Shown: positions 11,028-23,067 of the stretch, piece after piece
Position numbering within the stretch: position 1 is the first letter of the stretch
How the letters are laid out: the number at the start of each line of letters is the position of its first letter
Assembly (NCBI GenBank): GCA_011037195.1
Contig: JAAEAF010002768.1
Span: 54,446-118,445 of the forward strand
Length of the DNA: 64,000 bases
Reading direction: 5' to 3'
From: Triatoma infestans
Taxonomy: Eukaryota; Arthropoda; Insecta; Hemiptera; Reduviidae
The notes under the pieces: model-generated
What the model saw: the letters and a program-made list of their open reading frames with translations, nothing else
Database searches by the model: none
Told to the model about the DNA's origin: nothing
Program-made: the position numbers and the translations under genes

Positions 11028-11270
11028 ATATATATTTTTTTTTAATTTAAGGCGCGTCAACATCTATGGTCATTGGCGCCCGGAGCTTTCTCAGTGCACT
11101 GCCGGCCTCTGGACAGTGTTCACTCATTACAGACAACACTGTCCATCACCGGACAGTGAGCTGTAGAGGCTCCTAAGAAGAAAAAATCTAAGGGTAGCAC
11201 AGCTGGACTCGAACCCGGATCCTCCGCGTGGGAGTTCAGTACGCTAACCACTTAGCTATTCCCCTTCCCT
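11028..11270 (-). mobile_element. tRNA-derived SINE, family 2, with target duplication
   Basis: The minus strand reads as a tRNA-like head (AATAGCTAAGTGGTTAGCG and GGGTTCGAGTCC), a body shared with family 1 (TAGGAGCCTCTACAGCTCAC) and an A-rich tail. AATTAAATAT flanks it at 11018-11027 and 11271-11280. The RNA polymerase III boxes would drive its own transcription. Confidence 0.85.
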
Positions 11271-11419
11271 AATTAAATATTTGCTCCATTTCCAAGTTTG
11301 AAAAAAATATAGATTAACCAGATATGTGACTTTACTGTTTTTTTGTTTTATCAATTTCTCACTATTTCCACGAAAACTATTTTATTTCAATAATCATTTA
11401 TAATTTTGTTCTACATAAC

Positions 11420-12436
11420 TAAAAATCTGGTGTGATAAACACTCACACAACTCTTACTCCAGCACGCAACACGACTCTTTTCCAGTTTTCAAAGTTGGTA
11501 TATCAAATTGAAAATAAAATTCGTCGGTGATTTTATGGAGAAAATTGCTAAAATTGAAAAAAAAAAAAACGCACTCTTCCAGTTTACTAATTTTCTTGAA
11601 ACTCGAAATTTTTTACAATCTATTTATTTCTAATTAATTTTGTGTAGATGGTTTGAATTTGTATAGTCAACTAAGATAGCACTTTAGAGGGAAAAAACAT
11701 AACCCCACCCCTATCCCAAAAATCCCCCTTAAATGACTTTACCAGAAGAAATGTTATAAACAAAAGTTATAGCTTTCTACATGTATAGTTCACATTTCAA
11801 GTTTAAAAAAAAATTGTTGGAGTTGTTTTAGAGAAAATAGCAAAAAAACTGAAAAATACTTCCCAGTAAAAACTCACTTCCAGTCATCCGATTTTTTTTT
11901 TTCAAACTCCGAATTTCAATAACATATTTAATTCTAATTAATATTATTAAGATGATACAATTGTGTAATAAGCTGAACTAGCACTTTAGAGGAAAACCTA
12001 ACCCCACCCTTCACCCCCCCCCCCAAAAGTACTCTTAAATGAATTTTCCCGGAGAAATGTTATAAATAAATGTTGTAGCTCTTTGTAGGTGTAGTTGATA
12101 TACCAAGTTTCAAAAATATTGTTGGAACCATTTTTGAGAAAATCGCAACAAAAAAAAAAACTAGTAAAGTGGTTACTTCCGGTTGAGGAATTTTAACGGA
12201 TAACCTACTGTCGGATTCCATGGTGATACCTGAACGGAATATCACGTTTGAACTTGCTACGATTTTTCGTTTTTAAGCTATGCTGTTTACATACATACAT
12301 ACACATACAGAGAGATCATTTTCTAAAAACCACTTTTTTGGACTCAGAGGACCTCAAAATGAATATTTCCGGTGAAAACTCGAAATCGAAAATTTAACAC
12401 GATTACAATATTTCCTCTAACTAGGAGGAAGAGTAA
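11420..12436 (-). mobile_element. Family R element, nearly full length
   Basis: It starts on the plus strand with AAAAATCTGGTGTGA (the 3' hairpin end in reverse) and ends near TTTCCTCTAACTAGGAGG (the 5' end). It contains three Ets-like TTCCGG or TTCCAG blocks and module boundaries. It is older than the copies at 35608 and 59236. Confidence 0.65.
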
Positions 12437-13228
12437 ATAACACAAGTGTACATCCTTCATTATTATATGAAATTTTTTTTTTCTGACGAAATGTAATTTA
12501 GAGGTTTCTATGGCACTGTTATGTTAATTTTCTATTGAGGTATTATTTCAGTTTAATGTATACAGTTCTATCAACCATATAATATTAAAATTACAATATT
12601 AATTTATAAGTAAAGCGTGTTATAAAATAAAGGGGGATATGAGAGTGTATACCAAATTTTTACCTTTCTCTTATTGGCGTGTCATGGATTGATGGCAACA
12701 TATTTTCCTAATAATATATCAATCTGCCCAACTGCTACGACATTTCTGACATGATCTGAAGCATAACGCATCTTTCTACAACAAGCTGTTCAGATTTATT
12801 ACCATAGGGAGCATCAAGATCCGCCTACATCAATCCCTAATAGATCTGAAAGGAGAAGTAGGGGAAGTTTTCTACTGGCACATATATAAGGGCCTAGCTA
12901 TAATCAAAACAAGCAGTGTTGAACATAATCATCACCAACACTCTTTCAGTTCAATCTTTCATTTCTATTCACCTTACCAGTTATTCTAAATTCAGTTTTA
13001 TAAAATCCTTGAAGACTTGTTTCTCAGTTAATATATTTGTGTTCAGTCAATGTCATTGATCTAAGAGGAGGTTCCGCGATCTTGTCAATGTTTTAAAAAT
13101 TGAGAACACTGAAATTTAAAAAAAAATATTTGTCAATATTAAATTGTATTAATTATGTAAGCAAAAGTCGCGTAAGTGTTTCACCGCAGATATTTTTGTT
13201 TAAGTTATATAGAAACGTATAATTTATA
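12437..13228. other. AT-rich interval with an LTR-like promoter stretch
   Basis: Around 12765-13090 there is a CACATATATAAGGGCC box followed by a C/T-rich leader, similar in style to an LTR promoter. I cannot find paired ends or a second copy, so no element is called. Confidence 0.3.
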
Positions 13229-14475
13229 TACGAGGGTCATATTCAATAAGTAACGAGACAAATCGCTATAGTTCAGAAACGGTTTGTTTAATCAATACAA
13301 TAGTTTCAGTGCGTCAAGTTGGCATTCTTGTGCCAATCAATTTCTCAGGAAAGTTTCTCATCTGCTGTTCGAGAATATTTGGTAAGCATAACCTTAAATG
13401 TATTCAGTTAACAATGGCGAGTCCGCTCGAGCATTGCATTTCGTAAGAACAACGCTCAGTGAATAGATTTTTTAGTTGCCAAGGGTATTAAAGGTAGTGA
13501 AATCCACGAAACAATGTTGAAAGTGTACGGGAATAATTGTATGAACGCATTCGAACGTTTAAAAATGCATAGAACAGTTTAAAAATGGCCGTGTAAGGGT
13601 CTGTGATGAGTAACAAAGTGGACGACCGGTTGAAGTTGCAATTTCCTCCCTTAAAGTTACAGTGGTAAATGCTCACAGCCATTCGAACGAAACGTCGTAT
13701 ACTCTTGACTAAAGGCGTGATTTTGCTTCATGACAACGCGCGCCCACACATGGCACAGTTAATTCAAGAAATACTTCAAAAAGTGGGATTGGAGATCTTC
13801 TACATCCCCTCCCCCTATAGCCCCGTCCTCGCCCCATCGGACTACCATTTGTTTGGACCCCTCAAAAAAGGCTCTACGCAAACAATTTTTAATCCAATGA
13901 AGAAGTTAGAGATGTAAAAAGTGTCTGGGATGACCCGGTTGAAGTTGAAATTTCTTCCCTCAAATCTAGCATTAACGTGTTAATGCTGGACAACACGCGT
14001 ATTATTGTTAAACTGATAGCTGAAGAAGTGCAGCGAATGTTGGAACTGTCCATAACATTATTCAGAATAAGCTGCAGTACAAGAAAACTTGTGCGAGATA
14101 ACTTCCAATACAATTTGCGGGCGCCCACAAAGTAACGAGGTTTCAAAAAATTAACAGTTGATAGAACGATTTTCTTACAACCCTGACCATGCCCCATTGG
14201 ACTTCCATTTTTTTTGACCACTAGAGGCTCTACGTGGTAAACATTTTCAATCCAATGAAGAAGTTAACAATCAGGAGCAAAAGTGGCTTTGAGATCAACC
14301 CAAAGAATTTTATGCCTGAGGCATACACAAATTACAAGAACGATGGGACAAGTGTATAAATGTTGCTGGAGGGACTATGTTGAAAAGCAGCCAAAGTTTT
14401 GTATTGATTAAATAAATCGTTTTTTTTGAGCTATCTGAATGATTTGCCTCGTTACTTTATTGAATGACCCTCGTT
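13229..14475 (+). pseudogene. mariner element with dead transposase
   Basis: Inverted repeats of about 30 bp (TACGAGGGTCATATTCAATA at the left, its partner ending TGAATGACCCTCGTT at the right) with TA on both sides. The transposase starts MASPLEH near 13414. Its catalytic blocks can still be read: LLHDNARPHMAQ (second aspartate) and SPVLAPSDYHLFGPL (third aspartate, D34D type). The C-terminal end is PKEFYA..GIHKLQERWDKCINVAG. Many stops, frameshifts and an internal loss around the first aspartate make it inactive. The intact enzyme would cut and paste the element at TA. Confidence 0.88.
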
Positions 14476-14477
14476 TA

Positions 14478-15569
14478 ATCATTGAATTCATTATGACACA
14501 TTCATGGTAGAGTATTTTCTGAAAAAATTCTATGTTTTTTGCGTTTGCACAATACAAGATTAGTTGTTTACCCATAGCTGTATATCTTTAAATAACAGTT
14601 GTATATTTATTAATAAAATTAAAGTTTAGAAAATTTTTATTGAAGAACTTTAATAAACTGTTAAAGAAGTTATAAATAATGGGAATGCTTGAAATCTCAA
14701 AAACCCGGCGGTATACTTTTTAATATTTAGATAACTACACTACAGTGCAATTCTTAGATTTTATCACCAAATTGTCGATACAACCTAAACAATAAATCTG
14801 ACCGCAGCATGGTCACAGCACGTGCCACAAAGTTAAGCTACAAATCATAAAAGTTTATATAGTAAATCATAGAATTGTTTAAACAACGAATTTTTCACAA
14901 AACCTTTCAAGATATTAAGCTTAAAAGTATCTAAAGTTTGTATGATTCCTAATAATAACTTATTAAGATTACTTTTTATTGAACCAATAAAATAACTTGC
15001 GATTCAAGGATTGACGACTTTAAACCAATCGTTTTTTCACTGTTTCAACACATTTCATAAATCCAGGGATCAGCAAAAAAAAAAAAAAAAGAAAGTATTT
15101 CTGAAGAAACATCAATTTTTGAAATTTCCTTTAAAACCTCAATTCCTTCTGCTTACAGTAATAAGAGAAGGTAAAAACAACTTGCCGGCGGATATTTCTG
15201 CTTCAGACCATTTTTTTTATAGAAATTTATTATAATTTATATTGATTTGTTATTTTATTTCAATAAAAACAGTTTCACAGAGAAATAGAAACTTCCTGTA
15301 GCATAATTTTCTCTGTGTATTTAATATGCCAAACCAGATACTGCCAATTAAAAAAGACGTAGGAACCTGGATTCACCGGAAACAGAACCAGCCCAGTAGT
15401 CTACCCCTGCTGAAAGACCACAGCCTTACCCAAGACTACCTATTTAAGGGCAGATTACAGTTTCATTATTGTTGTCTTTTTTATTATTCTGAGCTGTCAT
15501 ACTGTGTATCTGTGTTTTTAATAAAATTAATTTTTTAAAAAGTGATTTGTATTTTCAAATACCATAACT
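14478..15569. other. AT-rich interval; possible LTR-like stretch
   Basis: At 15276-15318 a hairpin pairs CACAGAGAAA with TTTTCTCTGTG. Downstream are TATTTAAGGG (about 15441) and AATAAAATTAA (about 15523), a promoter and poly-A arrangement. No coding family was recognised; a short ORF (15326-15538) has no known resemblance. Confidence 0.3.
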
Positions 15570-15785
15570 TGTGACGAACAACGAAGTGGGCGAACGGTTG
15601 AAGTTGCAATTTCCTCCCGAAGTGAAATTACAGTGGTATGCTCACAAACAAGGTAAGGCCTGCCCCATTCGAACGAAACTTCGTGGACTCGTGACTAAAG
15701 ACGTGATTTTACTTCATGACAACGCGCGCCCACACATGGCACAGTTAATTCAAGAAACACTTCAAAAAGTGGAATGGGAGATCCT
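15570..15785 (+). pseudogene. mariner fragment, same family as 13229-14475
   Basis: It encodes LKLQFPPEVKLQWYAHKQGK, then DVILLHDNARPHMAQLIQET, the block around the second catalytic aspartate. It is truncated at both ends. It lacks the reading-frame breaks of the larger copy over this short stretch. Confidence 0.8.
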
Positions 15786-15950
15786 CAACAACTCAGCTCT
15801 GTGCTTTGTTGGATCTTTATGAATGTGCCCTTTATAATCCTGATCAGCGCTATAATAATAATAATAATAATTGTTGTGGTGGTTGGTTCCGCAGAGCTGG
15901 AAAGCATCAGAGACATTTTCCGTGGTAGCCTGCTTCATTTTGTGGTCATC

Positions 15951-15980
15951 GACCGGTTTCGGGCCCACAAACATCTTCAG
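15951..15980 (-). ncRNA. Hammerhead ribozyme-like motif, stem II damaged
   Basis: Box 1 CTGAAGA, box 2 GAAA, stem III CCGGTC and stem I CATC/GATG are intact. Stem II reads GTTTGTGGGCCC instead of GGGCG-AA-CGCCC, so it would pair poorly. Confidence 0.5.
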
Positions 15981-16566
15981 GATGCGTCTTTCAGACAGTG
16001 TGCCAACACAGACTCGTACAGAGACTTAGTTTCACACTAACTGAGGTGTGTTTTTTTAAAATACTAAACTCTTAAACTAGGTAAAGGGATGTGGCCAGAT
16101 GGGTGGGAAAACACGTGTTTGGGTTGTTAAAGGGCAAATTCTTTTCTTATAGTGGACGCGGGGGTCTAATGTTTAAACTCTGTTGTTGGAGGGAGACTTA
16201 CTTTACAAATAACTAACCAAAATATTAAGAATATACAAAAAATAAAAAATAAAAAATAAGATACACAAAATAAATCTAAATAAAATTAAACAACGATTAA
16301 ACTAACATTTTAAAATTCATTCATTCGTTTAAAACTGAACGATTTTTTATATAATTAAGTTTTCCAGTTCCAAAGAATTAGACCCCCGCGTCCACTGTAA
16401 GAAAAGAATTTGCCCTTTAACAACCCAAACACGTGTTTTCCCACCCATCTGGCCACATCCCTTTACCTAGTTTAAGAGTTTAGTATTTAAAAAAAAAACA
16501 CCTCAGTTAGTGTGAAACTAAGTCTCTGTACGAGTCTGTGTTGGCACACTGTCTGAAGAACGCATC

Positions 16567-16596
16567 CTGAAGATGGGCGAACGCCCGAAACCGGTC
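16567..16596 (+). ncRNA. Minimal hammerhead ribozyme motif, PLE type
   Basis: It is the same in core and stems as 6708-6737: CTGAAGA, GGGCG/CGCCC, GAAA, CCGGTC, with CATC/GATG for stem I. All core positions are kept. Confidence 0.72.
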
Positions 16597-16649
16597 GATG
16601 ACCACAAAATGAAGCAGGCTACCACGGAAAATGTCTCTGATGCTCTAAT

Positions 16650-17960
16650 AATAATAATCTTTATCTTCATTTCTACATACACTTGTATGAACAAGACGTA
16701 TCAATATATTAAACAATCTAATAACTTTTTTACAAAGCAAGTCTATGTAAGAAAATCATCCAAATCATATATTACTCTATCCAGGAGGATAGTTTTTAGT
16801 TTAGATTTAAACACTTTAATTATTGGTGAAGATGAAATTTCACTTAGAAGTGCATTAAATATTTTCCTTCCCATAAATAAATAAGAAGATGTGAAAAACG
16901 AGTGGTTTGCTTGAGGAAAAGGAAAGTGGTCACGGTTCCGAGTATTATAATATTTATGGTTAAAGGAGTTGTAATTATTTCTAATTTTGTAGAACCATGA
17001 ACCAGATGGAAAAGATATAAAGAGCTCTGGAATCGTGAGGATTTTATTATTTTTTAAAATGCAACCTGCAGTTTTCATTAAGATCTTGCTTTAACCACAG
17101 CACGAATAGCTCTTTTTTGGATGCGGAAAATTCTTGATGTACCTACATGGGCTGTTTCCCCAAAACATTATCCCATAGGAAGTCGTTGATTGGAATTTTC
17201 CAAAATATACTACTTTCAAGGCCTCGAGATTGTGGATTAGAGTTAATTTTTTCAAGAGAAATATACTATGCTCGAAAGTTTAGGAGCCAGTGAACCTATA
17301 TGTTCTTTCCAGCGTAGATCTACAGAAATGTGGAGTCCATGAAATTTTGTCGAAGGTGGGAAGATTATGCTGCCACATTCAGTCTTAACTAAAGGAGAGT
17401 ATTCGTTTCCACCTGGAGCAACTGAGTAGCACAGACCAACCGTCTTGGAATTATTCATTTTAATGCATTTATCTTTGGACCATCTGAATATGTCATCTGC
17501 TCCAACATTGGCACAATTCACTACGTCATCCTCGATTCCTCCAGTGAACACTGTGCTGATATCATCTGCATACTGAATTAACTTGTCTCTCCTACTATTT
17601 CTGGGTGCATCTCTGCATTTCTGGATGCATATTTCTGACCTCTATAATAAATAGGAGTGGCCCCAACTTAGAGCTTTATCCTACACCACTAGAAGATAAT
17701 AGGGTCCGAGAAATTGAAATTCTCTTTCGATATTGCGTTCATCAGAGGATCTTAATGTGACAACTTGGTTCCTATTGCCCAGATATGAATTCATGAGTTT
17801 GATGAGCGACACCCCAGATGCCAACTTTGTCCAGAGTTTCTAACAATTTTTCATGCTGCACAATATCAAAGGCCTTGGAGCAATCGAAAAATAAAGTAAT
17901 ATGAAGACAACCTAGAAGAAGAGTAAACCTCTCTTCTAGTGATAATAAAGGCATTTCTTT
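16650..17960 (-). pseudogene. Decayed LINE reverse transcriptase (Jockey/CR1-like)
   Basis: The minus strand gives, in order: FDCSKAFDIVQHEKLLETL (RT motif A, near 17900), IQYADDISTVFTGG (motif C with YADD, near 17560), MNNSKTVGLCY and FHGLHISVDLRWKEHI (thumb, near 17330). It ends with an ORF at 16743-17078 with the conserved tail YYNTRNRDHFPFP and YLFMGRKIFNALLSEI. Stops and frameshifts separate the pieces. The tail type is common in Jockey- and CR1-group LINEs. The 3' end abuts an (ATT)n-like stretch at 16648-16660 and the PLE unit. Confidence 0.82.
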
Positions 17961-18212
17961 ACGCCAGCTCTATAAGTAAGAAGTAAAGCGCACAAGAAAT
18001 GAGTACATTTGCCCAATAATCATTAAAATACAAGTCTTTCTTCAGGAATGAAGCCAATATAATTATATACGAAAAGTTTCTCGTTAAAGTTTCAGAATAT
18101 GGCTAATGCAGCCGAACGCAAACCGTTATTTAAGTCTGAAAATTGAAATCTGTGGAAACAATATGCGTATAAGTCTCTGAGCTTTTTTAAATATATTTCA
18201 GCCATGGGAGTC

Positions 18213-18466
18213 CTCACGTTTTTTGGTCTAGTGGCTAGCGCATTTGCCTTACGTACGAGAATTCACGGTTCGATTTCCGTGAGGGCTGAAAAAGTCGGTG
18301 TTGACCCAGCATCGTGATAAAAAGTGGAAAACTACAGTTAATAGCGCCCTAGGTAGCGAAGGCCGGAACTAAACGGCATGGGAACTGTGGCGTGCTTACC
18401 CCCTATTCAAATCGCCGTCTGACAAGACTTGGCCCTTCATTGGCGGTTGCGCCATAGAGTTTTTAG
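18213..18466 (+). mobile_element. tRNA-derived SINE, family 3
   Basis: The tRNA-like head has GGTCTAGTGGCTAGCGC (A box) and CACGGTTCGATTTCCGTG (B box in its T-stem). The body includes GTTGACCCAGCATCGTG. AGCCATGGGAG before and AGCCATAGGAG after it look like a slightly mutated target duplication (18202-18212 and about 18467-18477). Confidence 0.75.
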
Positions 18467-18669
18467 CCATAGGAGCTAATTGAAAACAGAGAAGCTGGAG
18501 AGTATTCATCGTACATTCAAACTAGAGAACCTTTCAGCTAGAAACGAGGTGATGGTTTGCTTTCATGGGTAGCCCTTTTTATGCCCATTATGCAGATTCA
18601 TTAGAACAAATATGAGGATTTGGACAACTACCACAAAAGGAGAGGTAAAATTATATTGACTAGACAGTG

Positions 18670-19413
18670 TTAAAAAAAATCTGATGTGAACATCATACAA
18701 CATGCTCTTACTGCACTTTACATAGTTACAATTGTTTGATAGATCCCTGGGGATAGTATAGTCTCAGTACCATGTTTATGAAACCCTTCCAATAGAGAAA
18801 ATTATAGGAAAACCTCCCCCCCCCAAAATAAAAACATTCCATAAAATCGCACTTGCAATCAACCAATTTTCTTCAAACAAGGAATTAGAGACATTTATTT
18901 ATTTACTAATATATAGAAAGGTGGGGTGGGGGTGGCCGCCATTTTGAAAAAAGTGCGCCAGAATCGGCATTTCCCATCTACTAACGCACTTTCGGTCAGC
19001 CAGTTTTTCTTCAAATTCGGTATTTCTACAACATATTTAATTCTAATTAATATTATTTAAATGATAGAATTGTGTTTTTTCACTTTACTGAAATAGCACT
19101 TTAGAAGAAAATCCATAAACCCACCACTGCCCCCAACAAGTGCACTTAAAATGAATTTTCCCGAACAAATGTTTCAAATAAAAAAAGTTGTAAGCTCTTT
19201 ATATTGTAGTTGATATAACAACTTTAAAGAAAATCGTTTGAACCATTTTCGAGAAAATCACGAAAAACTGAAAAAAAAAAAAAAAAAAAAACATTCAGAA
19301 AAATGCCACTTCCGGTTGATGGATTTTTACCCTAAATCTTCATGTCCAAATGCGGTTTCTAAAGGAATATCAAGTTTCAGCTTTCTACAACTTCTCGTTT
19401 TTTGAGATATTCT

Positions 19414-19462
<49 letters not shown>

Positions 19463-19465
19463 AAA
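18670..19465 (-). mobile_element. Family R element, part 1 (split by Helitron relic 2)
   Basis: It begins AAAAAAAATCTGATGTGA and runs through two modules with TTCCGGT sites to the CA/TA microsatellite at 19418-19462, where the Helitron sits. It continues at 20617. Confidence 0.65.
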
Positions 19466-20616
19466 CCTATATATATAAAAATTCAGCATCCGTATGTTTG
19501 TGGCCGCAAAACTCGAAAAGTAGTCGATGGATTGACTTGAAAATTTTTACACAACGTTGCATTTCTATGTAAGAGTGTTTATATATACTTTTTACTCCGA
19601 AGTTCCCATGGAAATGAGAAATTCCGAGCGTTTCGCGAAGTTGGCAGAAATAGACAGAATCAGACGCGTTGCGATGGTGGCGCGCTCTCTAAACCTCTTT
19701 CTCAACTACTTATAAGTACCTCTATTCCGAAGTTCCCATGGAAGCGGGAAATTCCGAGCTAAAATCCGTTCAAACGGCCATATTGCGTTAGCACTTGCTT
19801 CTTCAGTTATTGCTGCTACGTTGATGGAAGGAGGCAGAACAGCGCATTCAGCTCTTAAACCGTCATGACTTAAACATGCACTTCACAGAAAACCCAACAT
19901 GTAACATTTCTAAAACATCAGGAATAGGAAAGGTTCTTCGGACGTGCAAAAATCATTGAATGGGATGAGCATACAATGGCTTACAAGAAGTCATTGGAAG
20001 CATTAGACCAATACATTGAAAGACTTGCGAAATAATCAGGTTCCATTTGGTGGAGCATTGGTGTTACTATCAGGTGACTTCAGGTAAACGCTTCCAGTGA
20101 TACCTAACTCAACACCAGCTGATCAATTGCATGAAATATTCAACTCTTTGGAGCACAGTAAAGAAAATTTATTTAACAACGAATTCAACTTCAAAACGAT
20201 CCAACAGCTGCCATATTTTTAAGACAATTGCTCGAACTCGGTAACGGCACTGCTCCTACAAATCCGGAAACGGGAAAAATCATCTTCCCATCTAATTTCT
20301 GCAACATTGTACATTCAAAAGTAAGGTAATGTCTACTTTTTCAGGCGGGCTTAACGTCCAACTACCAAGTTGGGTGTCGTGGAAGGAGGCGGAAGCACCT
20401 ATTTTACTGTTAACATTTTTCATACCAAAATTTAGCAGTTATACGCGGGGCTCAAACTGGGGTCCTCCCAGTTACAAGTCCATGCTCATAACCCGCCCCA
20501 TTCAAAAGAAGAATTAGTAGACAGGGTATTCCAAAGTATCCAAACAAATTATCAAAATCACGCATAGTTAAGCCTAAAAATCAGACTGAGCCACAGCGAA
20601 GCGTGGTCGGGTTAGC
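19466..20616 (+). pseudogene. Helitron relic 2 with helicase remnants
   Basis: The 5' end is CCTATATATATAAAAATTC; the 3' end is the GC-rich CACAGCGAAGCGTGGTCGGG followed by TTAGC. Readable pieces, in several frames, are AKLAEIDRIRRVAMVAR (about 19640), ALASSVIAATLMEGGRTAHS (about 19785-19855), GGALVLLSGDFR (about 20050) and ELGNGTAPTNPETGKIIFPS (about 20230-20300), followed by ELVDRVF after a small insertion. GGALVLLSGDF and the TAHSALK block are standard in Helitron PIF1-type helicases. The N-terminal Rep endonuclease motif is missing or unreadable. Confidence 0.82.
20322..20498 (-). mobile_element. Short tRNA-derived SINE inside the Helitron
   Basis: The 177-bp insert is flanked by CATTCAAAAG at 20312-20321 and 20499-20508 and interrupts the helicase reading frame. 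The minus strand has a tRNA-like segment (GGGTTATGAGCATGGACTTG, then a T-arm-like CCCCAGTTTGAGCCCC), consistent with tRNA origin. The ORF crossing it is fortuitous. Confidence 0.65.
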
Positions 20617-20770
20617 TTATATATATATATATATCATTTTCTAAAAACCATATTTTGGACTCAGGGTACCTCAAAAAGGATATATCTAGTGAAAACTTGA
20701 TTTCGAAAATTTCACGATTACAATACTTCCTCTAGATAGTTAGCGAAAGCAAAAAGCTATACAACACAAA
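20617..20770 (-). mobile_element. Family R element, part 2
   Basis: It resumes after the Helitron in the TA stretch, with CATTTTCTAAAAACCAT, GGACTCAGGG and ATTTCGAAAATTTCACGATT, the 5'-terminal part of R. Confidence 0.65.
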
Positions 20771-20784
20771 AGTGGGAGGGGGGA

Positions 20785-22345
20785 AATTAAACTTGAAGCT
20801 ATTTACATATAAAATGTCTCCTTAGGAATTTTTGGGAGATTCTTAAAAAAAAAAAACTACTTAATTTCCAGAAGATCAACATAGAGTTCCAGGCAATTAT
20901 TTATCTTGTTGAGATAATCTGTCCTTGAAAGAAATCACTGAATATTGAAGTGCTTGGAAAAAATATTTAATATTCTTGTAGACTTGTAGTAAACGTATGA
21001 TAATGCACTTAAAAATTGAAGTATGCGATATTCTTTGAAAGAATCTGATCTAGACAAACAGCGTATCAGTTATCAAAAAAATGATTAATTTGCATAAATT
21101 ATGTTTAAATCAGATACCTTGATAGGGAAGCGAGAACACTGTTAAGACTATAAGAACACTATAAGGCCCATTTTGAAGTTTAGATTTATCTCGTTAAAGT
21201 TATCCAAAATTGTATTGGCTCAAGGCATTGATAAGTTTGTTATTTCATGAATACTTTAGAACCTTTAGTTCGGTCAAGATTTTGATCCAATAATATAGAA
21301 AGATGTGGAAATTAGGAGATATGGTATTTATGATGTTATTTGTTAAAGTTTTTTTTTTTTTTTTTAACTTTTTATTTGTCATTTACAACTGTACAATGGT
21401 ACAATAAGTAAATTCGGTAAGGGTGGTAAATGGCGTGAGTGGCTTGAATGGTGATCATCTAGTGATGATCTCCATTAGTCAACAAGGTGATCGCGAGGCC
21501 AACGACGCCTCAGTCGCCTTCGGGGGTTGAAAGGAAGTGTGATTGAGGATAAGTTAGCTGCTAATGGATTAGGATGTGTTGATAAGTTTTTGTGAAATCT
21601 AGTAACGTGTTTTAGTAAGTTCGGACATAAAAGGAATTTTGAGATCTTTATGTATAGTTAGGTTACTGACATAGAATGGAGCGTTTACAATGCGGCGGAG
21701 GATTTTAGATTGAAGAATTTGTAATCGGTTGATATTAGATCGTTTAGCTGAACCGTAAAGTTCAAGTCCGTAAGTCCATATAGGTGCTTAGGAGGGATAG
21801 ATACAGTCGTCTTTTATTATGAAGTGTTAGTTTTGACCGGTGATCAAGTAGTCTGGCTAGAAGCTTATATCTTTTGTTTAATTCGTGTATGAGGATTCCA
21901 GGTGAGTCTTTTGTCGAGGTATAATCCTAGGCACCGCACATGGTCGGCTGAAGGAATAGGAGAATTATATAAGTAGACAGGGGCAAGGGTTTTCCGTTTC
22001 AGTGTAAAGACTATGTATTTTGATTTATGTGGATTAATTTTTATTCGCCATTTTTGCAGCCAAGGTTCTAGTGAATTTAGATGTGATTTGTTAAAGTTAA
22101 ATTAAAAAAAATTAACTTCAATAGGATTCAAAGAAGATTAACTTCAATCAAGAGAAAAGCATTTTCTATTATGATTATTAACGACATTCGTCTAGAAATC
22201 TTTAATTGTTGATAACAGTAATGATAAAGATTTTGATATAATTCTGGTCCAAATTTGTAACAGAGTTCATAGCTAGACATACGTGGGTTCGTTCATTACT
22301 GGATATGGAGTGACGTGAAAAGAAGCGAGCCAGGTGAAAAATGTT
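20785..22345 (+). repeat. Left arm of a large inverted duplication
   Basis: This arm reads inverted at 25110-26300. Matching blocks include GGAGACATTTTATATGTAAA-type sequence near 20800, AAAGAATCTGATCTAGACA near 21050 and GACGTGAAAAGAAGCGAGC near 22315. It carries a private Jockey insertion (21349-22079) that is absent from the other arm. The function of the duplicated sequence is unknown. Confidence 0.75.
21349..22079 (-). pseudogene. Jockey-type LINE 3' fragment with target duplication
   Basis: The minus strand reads INPHKSKYIVFTLKRKTLAP, then SADHVRCLGLYLDKRLTW, the thumb region of a Jockey reverse transcriptase, then a decayed C-terminal part to a poly-A tail (T-run at 21349-21364). GATGTTATTTGTTAAAG (21332-21348) and GATGTGATTTGTTAAAG (22080-22096) are the target duplication. 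The empty site is present in the right arm near 25365. Confidence 0.85.
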
Positions 22346-23067
22346 GTACAATACAATAAAAAATCTATAGTTTTCTTTAATAAAAATTCGATTTTCTATT
22401 TCATAGTATAATTTTAAACTTTTAGAGAATTTCTTTGGGCACCATAAATCTTATAATAATATATTTGTCAGGAACTGTAACTTGTTATTAGCAATCCGAT
22501 TTAAAGAAAAACAACACAACAACACAACAACAACAACAAAACTCTATTAAAGTTACGGAGTATAAAGTTGGTCTAGGTATTTTCCAATTTCAGAACATCA
22601 CCATGCACTGGACAATAGTGGCAGTTTCAGTTATCAAAAGAGGTTTGTTTGTCGCGTAGGATGGTATTATTTTTCATCCAGAAATAGAATTACAAACGCG
22701 CCCGCCTCTCATCTCATCAGATGAGTCGTATTTTCATGTTACCCCTATAAAAAGTTGTTTCATTGACATATATTTTAGTTTATTATATTTTCAAAATCAA
22801 GAGGAAAATTTTGAGCTTGTAAATATAACATATTCTTTTGAATATGTATATTATTTACAATTGGATCATGTTGAATGAAATTTGTTAATAAACATGGAGA
22901 AATGCCTTTCACGTCTCTCTTTTAAGCGATTTCTATAGAATGTGTCAGCTAAATATCCCGAAATTTTCTAGTTATTCCAGATAATACAATTCCAAATCAC
23001 ACTTAGCATTAATCAACAAGTTTTTCAATAAAATCGTTAAAAAAAAAAAAGAAGCTTTAAGAAAATA
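22346..23067. other. AT-rich interval, no gene seen
   Basis: Nothing is supported; CAA-rich stretch at about 22510-22540. Confidence 0.45.

Larger units (their letters stand above)
15874..16645. mobile_element. PLE-type foldback unit, two ribozyme arms
   Basis: The left arm (about 15885-16165) is repeated inverted at 16375-16635 with few differences. The spacer is A-rich. Both ends abut TAA-type simple repeats. Each arm has a ribozyme motif and the shared block ACCACAAAATGAAGCAGGC (in opposite orientations). No open reading frame is retained. Confidence 0.7.

Noticed and set aside
11160..11270. Possible tRNA gene on the minus strand
   Set aside because: A and B boxes are present, but the sequence runs into a SINE body with an A-rich tail and target duplications, and no acceptor stem closes.
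12765..13090. Solo LTR
   Set aside because: It has a promoter-like box, but I found no paired termini, target duplication or second copy.
18224..18300. Possible tRNA gene on the plus strand
   Set aside because: The T-arm is good, but the acceptor stem does not close and a SINE body follows.
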